Origin: Laccaria trichodermophora
Taxonomy: Eukaryota > Basidiomycota > Agaricomycetes > Agaricales > Hydnangiaceae
Length of the DNA stretch: 64,000 bases
NCBI GenBank assembly: GCA_018417955.1
Contig: JACTVC010000007.1
Coordinates: 930,001-994,000 of the forward strand
Direction of reading: 5' to 3'
The notes under the pieces are model-generated. The model ran no database searches. It saw nothing but the letters and a program-made list of their open reading frames with translations, and had not been told where the DNA came from. Below, in pieces: positions 31,563 to 43,354 of this stretch. Position 1 is the stretch's first letter. The number at the start of each line of letters is the position of its first letter. The translations under genes were made by a program, and so were the position numbers.

Positions 31563-32004
31563 CGGATACCCAGCACTAGGTACGCTACTCTATAGTTTCC
31601 CCCAAGGAATGTCGCACGTCTCCTTGTCCCCGTCAGATCCTTGTCACTTGATTCATTATTTGCAGACAACATTTGATTACGTAATACTGCGATTCAACTC
31701 GCATTAGTTACTTTTAGTTACACGTGTATCAGGCATCTTATTCTTTTCACCAAACCACCACTGCGTAACTTTACGTCGGATTAAGCGTCGTACCGCTTTC
31801 CACCTCAAAGCCAAGTAAGTGTTTTGGCATAGTCAGATCACTGAATACTCTTTAGAAGTATTCAGCTACTACTGTTAGAACATCTCCTGCATACTACTCT
31901 CTCAAGGATTTCCTGAGAGAGAGCAGAGGTTGCGCGACGGATTTCCGAAGCTCAGACGATCTCCGCTAAGTACGCGCTAGATTAGACCAAACACATCGTT
32001 TGGC
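31563..32004 (+). other. Spacer without recognised gene
   Basis: Nothing coding is supported. A short hairpin (CTCTCTCAAGGATTTCCTGAGAGAG) around 31897-31921 and the direct neighbour of the G-1 target site are the only notable features. Confidence 0.5.
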
Positions 32005-32539
32005 CCTCACACGAGGTCTTTACCATCCCCCATGAGTTCCGGCGGAATCCAGCGGATTCCAAGTGGAATGTCGGAATTCCATGGAATTCCGACAGAAACT
32101 AGTTGGCTGGAGCCTCAGCCATTCTGGTTTCCAATTCCATGGAAATTCCAATGGAATCCGACGGAATCCGGTGGAAATGGTCGGAATCCGGGAGCCTCCC
32201 GGAACAGTTTCCATTGGAATCCATTGGAATTCCAACCAGATTCCATGGAATTCCAATGGAAAGTATATTCCAGTCAAATTCCAACAGATTCCGAGAGATT
32301 CCAATGGATTCCAATATTTGTTGTTGTTATTATAATATATAAAAAAATAAGTGGATGCATAAGAATTGAACTTTAGCCTCGGGGAAGGTCACGTGAAGTC
32401 CAAGCAGCAATATTTCCACTACACCATACGGCCGTTAGAATTCTACAAACATTTATTCTATACAACCCACCCTCACGGCCACCTTCCTAAACGAGTCGCG
32501 GCGTTTGCCGGCGTCACCATCAGCATTTCCGTTTTGCTG

Positions 32540-33118
32540 TCAACCACAACCACAACCATAACCACAACCACCACCACCGTCACCACGACCAGCGCGGTCA
32601 CCTCGAATCACGCCCACGCCAGCGGACAACGACGACGACGACAACGATGGACGACGACACGACGACACGACGACAACGACGGACGACGACACGTCAGCGA
32701 CGACGAGGCCGGCCACACGACGACGGACGACGACACGACGAGGACGACGACACGTCAACGCACGACGAGGACGGACGACACGTCAATGCACGACGACGAC
32801 GGACGACGACGACGCGTCACGTCAACACACGGCGACCACGCACGACACGTCAGCGACGACGAGGACGACACGTCAACGGACGACGAGGACGACACGTCAA
32901 TGGACGACGACGACGACACGTCAACGGACGACGACGACGACGGACGACGACGACGACGACGACACATCAACGGACGACGACGACGACGACGACGACACAT
33001 CGACGGACGACGACGACGACACGTCACGTCGACGGACGACACGTCAGCGACGACGAGACGGCTGCACGTCAACGGACGACGACGAGGACGACGGCGACAC
33101 GTCAACGGACGACGACGA
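32540..33118 (+). repeat. GAC/ACG triplet-rich low-complexity tract of G-1
   Basis: Long runs of ACGACG and CGACGACGA with interspersed ACACGTCA. Frames are open on both strands and in several phases because triplet repeats rarely make stops. The predicted Arg/Thr/Asp-rich products differ by frame and are not considered proteins. Confidence 0.9.
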
Positions 33119-33560
33119 GCCCCCTTCCTTTTCCCTCCCCCCTTCCTGTTCCCTCCTCCTTCCTATTCCCTCCCCTTTCCTTTTCCCTCCCCCTTCCTTT
33201 GTCCTCCCCCTTCCCTGTCCCTCCCCTCCCTCTTCCCTCTCCCTTCCCTCTTCCCTCTCCCTTCCCTTTTCCCTCCCCCTTCCCTTTTCCATCCCCCTTC
33301 CCTTTTCCCTCCCCCTTCCCTTGTCAATCCCCTATTTCTTGTGCCCCCCCCCCCCTTTCCTTTTCCCTTTTCCCTTCCCCCCTTCCTTTTCCCTTTTCCC
33401 TTCCCCCCTTCTTTTTCCCTTTTCCCTTCTCCCCTTCCTTTTCCCTTTTCCCTTCCCCCCTTCCTTCCCCCTTTTCCCTTCCCCCCCCCTTCCTTTTCCC
33501 TTTTCCCTTCCCCCTTCCCTCCTCATTTCCTGCCCCTTCCTTGCCCATCCCCTCCCTCTC
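33119..33560 (+). repeat. Polypyrimidine tract (CCCTTTTCC units) of G-1
   Basis: About 440 nt of nearly pure C/T with a C9 run near 33345. The complementary strand is a purine tract capable of unusual structures. It follows the triplet tract in the same order as in the other G elements. Confidence 0.9.
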
Positions 33561-33999
33561 TAGTATACAATGTATGTAGTTAAATATATTTTGTATTATA
33601 ATTGAAATACATCATTATTTGATCTAAATCACTTGTGAATTTTATAAGGAGGTTTGAATTTATGACTTCAATAAATACAGCTCAAGTCACCTGACCTCTA
33701 CCTCAGTTCTGATCAGCACTAATCTGTCTTCTGGAATTCCATTCAGAATCTGGTGGAATCCATTGGAATTCCATTCAGAATCCGGTGGAATCCATTGGAA
33801 TTCCATTCAGAATCCGGCGGAATCCATTGGAATTCCATTCAGAATCCGGCGGAATCCACTGGAATTTGAGATTCTTACCATTCTGGCGGACTCCGGATGG
33901 AATTCCGACATTCTATGGGAGTCCGTCGGAGTCCGCCGGAACTCATGGGGGAGGGTAAAGTACTGCCTCACACCATTGTAATCAACCCAATCTTCACGT

Positions 34000-34966
34000 T
34001 CGTCAGATACCTTGCCGTTGGCTAGAAACCCACTTCAACGATCCTCTCACGGAACACCTATTACACCCACAATGCTGCACAACTTGCCAGCAGTTTGGTG
34101 AGCCATGATTTCTACCATTTGGCACTTTTCTGAGGATCACCCTCCTCTTTCTAGGAATTTTACCTGGATACATGACAGGCACTTATCTACCCAAGTTGCA
34201 ACCCAGGTAATCCTTGGAAGAACCCATCAACCTTGGAGGAGTGGCAAGAACACCCCTCACAGAAGCTCGACATCCTTGTTGAGATCCTCCAACATCACCT
34301 AAAAAGCGACAATCAGCCTCCACCGAAAGTGGTGGATGACAAGCTTCTGCCTGCTGGGAGCATTCCAACCAGTAGCCCTGGTACCAATGCCCCTGATAAG
34401 CTGATAGTTTACCATAAATTCCCATCAGCCTATGTGCAAATATGCCATGTGAGTGCCTACTTCCTCCCCATCCCATTATCACTCAATTCTGGCTGCCTAG
34501 ATACTACAACTCAATGGAATTAAGACCCTCTGGCTTGATGGGTCAATAGCCATCTCCCACTGCATAAATATTATTGATCAATTCAAGAACTCCACTGTCA
34601 ATGGTTATCGTGTCCTAATCATGTCCACTGTGGGGATTGTAGCTCTCAACCTCCCTTGCTCAAACTATCTTGTCAAGGTGGTGAGCAACTTTATTCTTCT
34701 TCGCTGCCTTGTGTCTGTGTGTCCTCAGCTCACACTTCTTTGATCTAGACCCCCCAGTTGTCAAAAGAAGATGATGATCAGTTGATTGGCCATATTTACT
34801 GCCATCCACAGCCAAAGACAGTCCATGTCTACTCACTGATCACAGACCACACACAGGATGCATATTTAAATGACATTTGTTTCCCCAAAGCCTCAATCAT
34901 GGAGGCATTTACCACCCTAGTGCCTACCACTGATATCATCAACTTTAGGCATTTGCCTGCAGAATG
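34000..34966 (+). pseudogene. SNF2-family helicase C-terminal domain, degraded fragment
   Basis: Separate frames together show the C-terminal half of an SNF2/Rad54-like ATPase: KLDILVEILQHHL, then DKLIVYHKFPSAY, KTLWLDGS, YRVLIMSTVGIVALNLPC, DDDQLIGHIYCHPQPKTVHV and IMEAFTTLVPT. In functional relatives the motif VI region reads DxQLIGRxxR; here the arginines are His and Cys. Frame changes and stops lie between blocks, some near intron-like borders (about 34450-34510 and 34675-34750). The ATP-binding half is absent. It sits right of G-1 and is probably an old transposon-borne or duplicated helicase relic. Confidence 0.75.
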
Positions 34967-35060
34967 ATTTGTTTATTGCCCAAAACATTATGATATGAGA
35001 TATTTCATTCTGTGCTTTTTTCAGGTGCTATATTTCATTCCTGTTTCATTGCTACTCCCT

Positions 35061-35699
35061 GTCACAAAAAGTGACTGGACACCTGTTTCAGATACAATGG
35101 CTGTATGGATTTCAATTCTTTTTGGTGGATGTCAAGATAATATGAAATGTAGTAGATCCCCAAATTTTCATAATACTTGGACAAAATCTGATTGAGATAT
35201 ACCATCATAACCCTTTCTACACACCAGGGGGATTTTTCAGATATTTTTTTCAGAGCCCAATTTTTTTTACAGTACATAGAACTACTTAATATAAGTATGG
35301 AACATTTTGAATTATGTCTATAAGTTTATTCGTTGAGGAGATATAAGCTGAGCAATGTGGCAAATATTGTGTGAACAAGGTCAATATGACTGAAAACACC
35401 ATACTTTGAGGCTTTATATCTTCTTAACAAATAAACTTATGGACATAATTCAAAATGTTCCATACTTTTATTAAGTAGTTCTATGTACTGTAAAAAAAAT
35501 TGGGCTCTGAAAAAAATATCTGAAAAATCCCCCTGGTATGTAGAAAGGGTTATGATGGTATATCTCAATCAGATTTTGTCCAAGTATTATAAAAATTTGG
35601 GGATCTACTACATTTCATATTATCTTGACATCCACCAAAAAGAATTGAAATCCATACAGCCATTGTATCTGAAACAGGTGTCCAGTCACTTTTTGTGAC
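35061..35699. mobile_element. 639-bp palindromic element with GTCACAAAAAGTGACTGG ends
   Basis: The left half from GTCACAAAAAGTGACTGGAC reappears inverted up to 35699, with the centre near 35380; mirrored ORFs of identical or near-identical peptides confirm it. The terminal sequence resembles Tc1/mariner inverted repeats in style. No flanking TA duplication is visible, so classification is tentative. TTTCATT-rich sequence of foldback type lies on both sides. Confidence 0.75.
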
Positions 35700-35739
35700 C
35701 ATGAGTATTTCATTGCTATTTCATTGTATATTTCATTAT

Positions 35740-35880
35740 TGGGGAGCATTTTCTGGCTCAGCTCAGGTGCCTGAGCCAATAATGTGGCTCTGGCTTGCAA
35801 ATTTTCTTGGCTCCAGGGCAGCTCTGAGCAGCTCTGAGCTGGCTGAGCTGATTAAAAATAGCATGATACCACCCATGCTT
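35740..35880. repeat. GCTCAG/CTGAGC-rich inverted-repeat tract
   Basis: Multiple short inverted motifs (GGCTCAGCTCAGG, CCTGAGCC, GAGCAGCTCTGAGC, GGCTGAGCTG) lie within 140 nt, possibly a fragment of a small hairpin-forming repeat. The stretch 35880-36130 has no gene. Confidence 0.5.
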
Positions 35881-36129
35881 TCTCCTTTGTCTTGATGCAC
35901 TTGTCCTTCATTTCCTTCCATCCTTTTTGCTATCAACACTCTTTCACATTCTCTCCCTTCTTTATCCCACTGTTATTTTGCATTTGGTAAATATCCTCTG
36001 TATTGTATTTGCATCATCATCACTAATCTCTGTTATCTAGACTTGCTGATAACAATGACAAGGACCTCTCCTCCCCTCAAAAAGGGGTGTGAGAGGTTCA
36101 GTGTGTCCTTGAAGGCAGTTTGGGGATTT

Positions 36130-37250
36130 GGTGAGTGACTCCCCCCACTAACAGCTGTTGCAGCACTGATAGTAGCTGTAGTGTCAGCACCATGTCACTG
36201 TGCCCCCACCTGCTTTGTTTGATGTGTGCTGGCTTGTTTAACCCCACCCCATCCCTGTTTAATGTTGTTATGACATCGAATGGTTCTCAAACGACGTCAC
36301 AAGTACACTGTCAATGACCCTTCCACCCCCCCACTTCGTTTACCCATCCCATCCCCAGTTGACTTCATCATGGCATCGAACGGCTTTCGACGACCTCACA
36401 AGTCCCTGTTTCACCACCACTGGCTCCTCTCCACCACCCTGGTTTCGTTTAACCCATCCCATCCCTGTTTGATGTTGTTCTGATGTCAAATGGCTTTCAA
36501 CGACCTCACCAATCCCTTGTTTTGCCATTGCTGGCTTCTTTCCATCCCCCTGGCTTTGTCAACACTCCAACTGAACTTGTGAATGTATTCTCTCTCTGCC
36601 ACTGGCTTGTCTATACCCCTCTGTTTTTTTTTTTTCACCCACTCCATCCCTGTTTGACGTCATTCTGATGTCAAACAGCTTTCAATGACCTTGCAAATGC
36701 CTCCTCTCTCTGCCACTGGCTCGTGCTCACCCCCTCTATTTCGTTTCACCCACTCCATCCCTGTTCGACAGCATCACACATCTTTCAACAACTCCAGTAA
36801 TCACTTCTATCTCCACCACTGGCTCCTGTCCACCCCCCCTGGCTTTGTGTAACCCATCCTGTCCCCAATTGACATTGTTATGGCATCGAACGGCTTTCAA
36901 CGACCTGGCAAGTCCCTTGTTTCACCACTGCTGGCTCCTCTCTGCCCCCTGGCTTTGTTTTACTTATCACATCCCCATTTGACATTGTTCTGATGTCAAA
37001 CGCTTTGCAACCAAGCTTGCAAATGCCTTGTCTCTCCACTGTTAGGACACCTTCACTCCTTCACTTCATTTTACTGACCCCATCCCTGTTTGACATCGTT
37101 CTGACATCAAAAAACTTTCAAATGTTCTTGTGAATGCCTTCTCTCTCTGCCACTGGCTCATCTTCACCTCCTCTACTTCATTTCACCCATTTGTTGTCAT
37201 TATGGCATCACACAACCTTCAAATGATTTTGGATGCCTGTCTCCACCCCC
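36130..37250 (+). repeat. Degenerate minisatellite, about ten ~110-bp units
   Basis: Repeating order in each unit: CCCATCCCATCCCTGTTTGA, then TTCTGATGTCAAA or ATGGCATCGAACG, GGCTTTCAACGACCT, and CCACTGGCTCCTCTCCACC. Units differ at a quarter or more of positions and some are shortened. There is no open frame. It separates the SNF2 relic from the hAT relic. Confidence 0.85.
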
Positions 37251-37360
37251 TACTTCCTTGTTCTGGCTCCCCTTTCCTTCCATAGTTCGCAAGTAGTTGT
37301 TATAACAATTTAAGTATGTTGTACAATGTAATGAATACATGTGATATCTTTCAAAAGGAA

Positions 37361-40300
37361 CTACTCATTGCTATCATCTGCATCACCTGCACCAAACTGG
37401 CCATCATCACCAGTCTGGTCATCATTACCAGACTTGTTGTCGTCATCAATGAGCTGCTCCTCCAATGTGTCCAAATCTTGCTCCAACTCATCCAACTTAT
37501 CTTCCACAGAATCTGGCCCCTCATCATCCTTCAAGCTACGACCATATGCTTCTGCATCACCAAGAGGTTCCAACCTTGCTGCAAATTCAAACTCCATAAG
37601 CTCATGCTTCCATCGCATACCCTGTGTAAAGTTCAAGGGCCTTCCTTTCTGAATTGAGTACTTTAGCATCTGCAAAGACTCCATTAGTTGTGGTGAGATA
37701 TGTCTTCTTCAAGGTGCCATCATCTCCTTCCCAGATGAAAATACTCTTTCACAAGGCACACTATATGCTTGAATGGGAATGATATCCATTGCAAGTCAAA
37801 ATATCTGAGGGTAATACTCTTCATGTTGCTAGAAATATATATATAAGCAGTGATCAAATCAAATATAAAAAATAGACTACCTGCCAGAAGGACAGGATAT
37901 CTGTTCCAGAATTAGTATTGCTCAGATATTGATCTACCTCAAGCTCGAGAGCCTTGGGTCAGCCGACTTCTTCCCTTTGTTGAGACCAAGGATCTCCTCT
38001 GGAGTTTGCTGTGAGGACTTCGCCAGAACAGGTGCACCAGATGGTAAAGGTGTTGTGTTGTTGTAAGGGTGAAGCTATTTAAAAGATGTTATTACCTTGT
38101 AAAAAGGAGTCATCATAACTCACTGCTTTGATAAACATGGCTTTAGCTACATCAAACTTCTCTTGAGATTGTTCATGGTAGAAGCTAAGTTTGTTTTTAG
38201 GATCAATTGCTATAGATAATGTTTAAGCTGACAGTCCACTGAAATATAGATGTTCTCACCCATAGGCAAAACATATGACAGTGTATCCACAAGGTGGGCA
38301 TGATATTCCTCTATCTTGTCCAAGCCTGGTTGAATAATATGCTCCCACTCCCAATTCTCATCCTTGAGATTCTCCCATGTGGTAATAAAGGCAGAGTAAG
38401 CTGGAATCGAGTAACACAGTGTAGGTATTGTTTCAGCACCTAGAAGATCCTGAAATGCATGGGGAACCTGGTGGGTTTGTATCAGTATAATCAATTATTA
38501 GAAGGTATACTAATACTTTGAGAATTTCTTGATAATCTTGTAATAAATTCCAATCTCTTTTGTTCAACTGGAATTTGTGCTGCTCCTTGAATTCATTGTC
38601 ATGAGTTATGTCCTCAATTGCCCTGTATAATGGTCAGCATAAATAATATCAATAATATGAAAATGTACGTCTTTCAACTTCAGAACCCAATTGATCATCA
38701 GCATGTTGATGACCACCTTGTCAGTACATCATAAAGCAATTGATAGTCTTGAGAGAGATGTTCTTGCACATATTCAGAGAATCTTTGTTTCTTGATATTA
38801 CTGCTTCGAACCTAGAAATGGCTGTTAGCAACAATAGAACATAGCTGATCAAAATCATTCACAGAATTGACAAAAGAATGAATTGTCACAATACAATCCT
38901 TGCCATAGTTACTGGGCTCATAATCTTCATAACCTTCAATAGTTTCATCAACAAAATTAAGGTCAGTGATGGCTGCTAAGGCTGCCTTGCATGCAAGGTT
39001 GACAATATGAGGGAAGCAGCTATAAAAAATAAGTAAAAATCAAATACTGCAAATCCTAATTATAAAAATACCCTCACCGAATTCTTTGTTCAGCCATATC
39101 AACCTTAATCTTGCTTTTGTGCTTGCAGAGAAGTGCTGTCAAGGCAGTAATCATAGTGTCATTATTTGAAGCATTATCACATGTTATCCATCCAATCTAT
39201 TACTTGATCATAGATAGTAAATTGTATGAGTTATTCCACTTACCTTTCCAGTGATGTTCAAGCAATCAGTGATATAAAGAAAGCAGTGAGCAAGATGTTC
39301 TCCAGTATGATGCCCAGGAAGCTTGTGGAATCCTATGAGGTCAGGAATCCTATGAGGTCAGATCTAAGCTGAAGCTTGTGCTTCCCAGAGCCTGTATTTT
39401 CTTTGACAGATTCTATCCACTGTGCTGTTACAGCCATGAATGATGTCTGGTTTGGATCTGTCCATGTATCAGTTGTAAATGAAATCTTGCCAACTGATTT
39501 TTATGAGGGTTCTGAATTAGAATTTGATACCAAGTATAAAATTACAATTACCACCATCTCTGCTTCGAGCTCAACCATATGTTCTTCAAATACTTCCTCA
39601 ATATGCTTGTGTATGGTGGAGCAACCAGGGATATCTGACTCTTTGAGCTCTCCATGAAGAAGAAGAAATATCTTCCTTAGTCTTGGAGATTCAATAACAT
39701 TGAGAGCCTGAGCTAATATTAATTTTGGTAGAAATTAGAAAATATGCACATACTTGGTCATCACCAACAATAAATTCAAGTATTTGCTTCTACAAATGCC
39801 TCCTTTGAATATTCTGGGCATTCAGACTCCAAGGGTGTTTCAGCTGGCTCTTGACGGAACTTCTTAACAAATGGTAGAGCTGCCTGAGCAGTGACATTGA
39901 TCTTGAGATCATCACAGGAGGTAACCCATTGCTCCAAGTGTTCATTGTAAAGTTGCTTTTGCAAATTAGATGTACCTGTTGTTAGACCAAAGTCAGTAAC
40001 TTTATGCGAGAGATTGGACTCATGAACAGGTCTGTACCATGTAAATTGACAGGTCAGAAAATTAAAAATATAACTTACTTGCAAAGTACACATGTATGTC
40101 GCTTCTTTTTTTGAACGTAAAAAGCCCACACATCTTTAGCACCAGCTTGTGTTTTTACTGCAGCTTTCTGAGGTTTGGCATGAGGTCCTGAATGTGGAGC
40201 ATGTCAGTGTGAATGTGAGGGAGAGATTGAGCAAGATGGGGTATGGGAGGGTGACTGAGAGCCAGAGTGAGAGCCAGAGCCAGCATGAGACTGAGTGTCA

Positions 40301-41160
40301 GAGCCAGATTCAAAATTCAAAATTTGTAGTCCTTGCAATTCTTCTTCCACATCATCATCTCATGCAGTTTCAGAAACAAGCTATAAGTAACATTCTGAGC
40401 ATGAGTAGCTAACCGAGCAGCTAGTTGCAGAGTAGGTGAGGGCTGTGGTTCATTAGGAGCATGACCAACACCTCCACGATGTTTATGTGGAGTGAAAAGA
40501 AGAGCAGCAGATCACTTATTTTTAGAAGCCTCAAGCTGACAAGATGCAAACATAACTGGGGCAGCTGTGGTTTTTGGCTTAGATTTTGCAGGCTGTGCCT
40601 TGGGTTTAGCAGGTGTGATTGGTTCCACTGGATCAAGCTGATATATTTTTTATAATTATAATTATATATATATATACATTAAATATATTTGCATTTACCT
40701 GCTGGGCTCGCCTAGTTGGTTTGTGGGTATGTGGTTGAGGAATAGATGATTCTACAAAAATTATGAGTCATGTTTATATCATCCAGCCTCTCAGCATACC
40801 TGTATCTTTGCAGCTGCAGATGGCTTACTGATATTTGACCATGGAGCAGTGTCTGAATTAAATATACATTAATGGACATGTTAGACATGTAGAATTCATC
40901 AGGAGCCACCTTGAATTCCAGTGTCTGCAGGAACCACTGGCTTATGCACACAGGAATGGGGAGCAGTAGCATCTAACAGAGGTCTAACAAGAAAATATAC
41001 ATATAGTAACCAAATCACATACCAGATGATCCCAGAGGCTGTGGAAAGGCTGTGGAACTTCCTTGAGAGCTATCTTACGTGTCGCATGGGTGCATATTGC
41101 ACCAGGGTCTGGTCTGTAATGGTGTTAGATTGTGGCCAGAATGAAGGAATGTAGCACATA
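37361..41160 (-). pseudogene. hAT-superfamily transposase with BED zinc finger, degraded
   Basis: Read on the minus strand. A Pro/Lys-rich N-terminal region lies around 40650-40400. A BED-type finger start (KDVWAFYVQKKKRHTCVLC) lies at about 40140-40080, followed by HKVTDFGLTTGTSNLQKQL and HLEQWVTSC at about 40010-39910. A catalytic-domain block with FTTDTWTD and MAVTAQWIE follows at about 39490-39420, then WENLKDENWEWEHI near 38370. The dimerisation block is SVPCERVFSSGKE near 37750, followed by ISPQLMESLQMLKYSIQKG. An acidic tail ends at 37361. An in-frame TGA directly after the dimerisation motif and many other stops make it non-functional. Intron-like gaps suggest a multi-exon ancestor. 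It might be a relative of the enzyme that moved the G elements (8-bp duplications), but that is inference. Confidence 0.8.
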
Positions 41161-41269
41161 CCGGAAACATCATGAAGTGCCATTTCTTCAGGCAATTCTT
41201 GTTATAATGTGGAAGATTAGGTAAGCAGACAACTGAGATGGCACATACATTCTGCTGACTGAGATCCTC

Positions 41270-42547
41270 CATGGATTTTCAAAAGCACTGTGTTTTTTTC
41301 TTGTTTTTTTTTTTTTTTTTGCATTTTTCTCCATGAAAACAAAACCAAATAACTTGATTTCAACACATTTAGAAAGCTAAAAGAAAGGGCTATAATCATC
41401 ATACCATAGGAAAAATGACCACAAAAGGAAGGTGCATGCCCCTAAGACTATAAATTTTACTAATAGACAAGCAAACACTACAAACTTTTGTAGTCTGAAA
41501 AAGCGGACACTACAAATTTTTGTAGTCTAAGTCCAACTTTTTTAGTCTGTTGTAGTCTATCAGTAAACTTTGTAGTGTAAGACTGACTTTTGTAGTCTTT
41601 TATTTTAGTGAATTTTGTAGTCTAAGTCTGACATTTGTAATCTTTTGTAGTCTATTAGTAAATTTTGTAGTGTATGTCTGACTTTTGTAGTCTTTTGTAG
41701 TCCATTAGTAAACTTTGTAGTCTTAGAGGCATGCACCTTCCTTTTGTGGTCATTTTTCCCATAGTATGATGATTGTAGCCCTTTCTTTTAGCTTTCTAAA
41801 TGTGTTGAAATCATGTTATTTGGTTTTGTTTTCATGCAGAAAAATGCCAAAGAAAAAAAAAAAACAGTGCTTTTGAAAATCCATTACCTCATATCTCCAC
41901 AATGAGAGCACTTTAGAACATAATTGAAACAGATTCTAGAAGCTATAGTGCAGGGCTAGATTTTTTGTTTTTTGACCATTTTTGGTAATTGGTCATGTGA
42001 CCAACATCCCAACATCCCATTACATGAACCCTGATAAGTAAAATCATTCTTATCTTGGTTTTCTTTACTCTTTGGTTAAGCCAATTGATATATCCTTTTT
42101 GATGGGTGGACCCTGAAGGTAGTGCCTGATGTCCTATACACCATTCATATTTTTTCCCGAATTTTCTGCTGTTTTCTGGCCATTTTTGGCTATATACCAT
42201 ATTGGGAAATGCACCCTGGACCCTGAAAACAACCCCTGATGTCATCACCAACAGTGAGCACCATCCCCTATTTTATTGCTCTTTTTCGTTTGGAAAAGTG
42301 CCCATTTCCTTATTTGGAAGTGTGCACTGGACCCTGAAAACAGTGCCTGACAGAAATATCCTAGGGATGGGAATGGAATGCTCTGCCTATGACTTATGAG
42401 AGAAGGACAGGCAATCTAATGAAAGAAATAGATAGACACAACAATGATACATTTCATTGAACTACTAAGCATTATAAATAATTGCCAGAAGTTAGCTCCA
42501 GGCACTTGTCTGGTTTTTATCATAAAAAGTGGTTACCACTGATGGAT
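41270..42547. mobile_element. FB-G: truncated foldback element
   Basis: The family's conserved block appears at about 41270-41445 and inverted at 41725-42045, around ACTACAAA/TTTGTAGT units (41460-41720). The right side continues through the TTTTCAGGGTCC repeats to ATCATAAAAAGTGGTTACCACTG (ending 42547), a variant of the family tip. The left outer arm is missing: directly left of 41270 is hAT-relic sequence. No target duplication can be paired. Confidence 0.75.
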
Positions 42548-42902
42548 CATTGTAGCCATCAGTACTCAGTGTGTGTGTTCGTCTTTGATGAACAGGCACA
42601 CACTGCTTGCAAACTGTACTTTACCATCCCACATGAGTTCCGGCAGATTACGGCAGAATCTGGTGGAGTGTTGGAATTCCATTCAGAATCTGCCGGAATG
42701 GTAGGAATCTCAGATTCCTGTGGATTCCAAGTGGAATTCCAATGGATTCCAAGTTCAATCCCTGAATAATCAATACATATCACTCCACCTATTACCTAAC
42801 CACTTTGTGTAACTTAGACCTTAGAATTTCATACAAAAGTGATCATTGAACATACATATTGCATTGATAATAACTATGTACAAAAAGTATTGAACTAATA
42901 TA

Positions 42903-43085
42903 AGGGGGAGGGAGGGTATGGTGGGGAGTGGGGGAGGGAGGGTATGGTGGGGAGTGGGGGAGGGAGGGTATGGTGGGGAGTGAGGGAGGGAGGGTATGGT
43001 GGGGAGTGAGGGAGGGAGGGAGGGTATGGTGGGGAGTGAGGGAGGGAGGGAGGGTATGGTGGGCAGTGAGTGAGGGAGGAGTGAT
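42903..43085 (-). repeat. Tandem GGGAGGGAGGGTATGGTGGGGAGTG minisatellite
   Basis: Seven or so copies of a 24-32-bp G-rich unit with repeated GGGAGGGAGGG runs, which could form quadruplexes on this strand. It is the purine-strand view of the G-family pyrimidine tract. Confidence 0.9.
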
Positions 43086-43354
43086 GGGTACTCACATGGT
43101 GTCCCACCACTCGTGCTTGCCATTGACATGTCGTCCTTGTTCTGGTCGTTGACACGTCATGGTGGTGGTGCTTTGATGTGTTGTGGTGGTGCTTCGTCAT
43201 GCTCCTCGTCGTGCTCGTGCTCATTGTTGTTGCGTTGTCGGTCATGGTCGTGGTGCTTTGACAAGTCGTGGTGGTGCTTCGTCGTTGATGTGTTGTTGTT
43301 CTTGTTGTGGTCCGTTGATGTGTCATCCTTGTCCTCGTCGTGGGCGTGCTCATG

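Larger units (their letters stand above)
32013..33965 (+). mobile_element. G-1: 1.95-kb non-autonomous hAT-like element
   Basis: CCTCACAC occurs directly outside both ends (32005-32012 and 33966-33973), an 8-bp target duplication. Ends are GAGGTCTTTACC on the left and, reverse-complemented, CAGTACTTTACC on the right, continuing as TCCCCCATGAGTTCCGGCGG in both. Inside the termini lie GGAATTCC-rich arms (32032-32325 and 33730-33950), an ACG/ACGACG-triplet tract (about 32540-33118), a pyrimidine tract of CCCTTTTCC units (33119-33560) and an A/T-rich segment. No coding sequence is credible. The 8-bp duplication and CAG-type end fit the hAT superfamily. Confidence 0.88.

Noticed and set aside
32366..33583. 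405- and 310-codon ORFs over the triplet and pyrimidine tracts of G-1
   Set aside because: Both are overlapping frames of ACG and CCCTTT repeats with opposite-strand equivalents; composition explains the openness and no splice or start context supports them.
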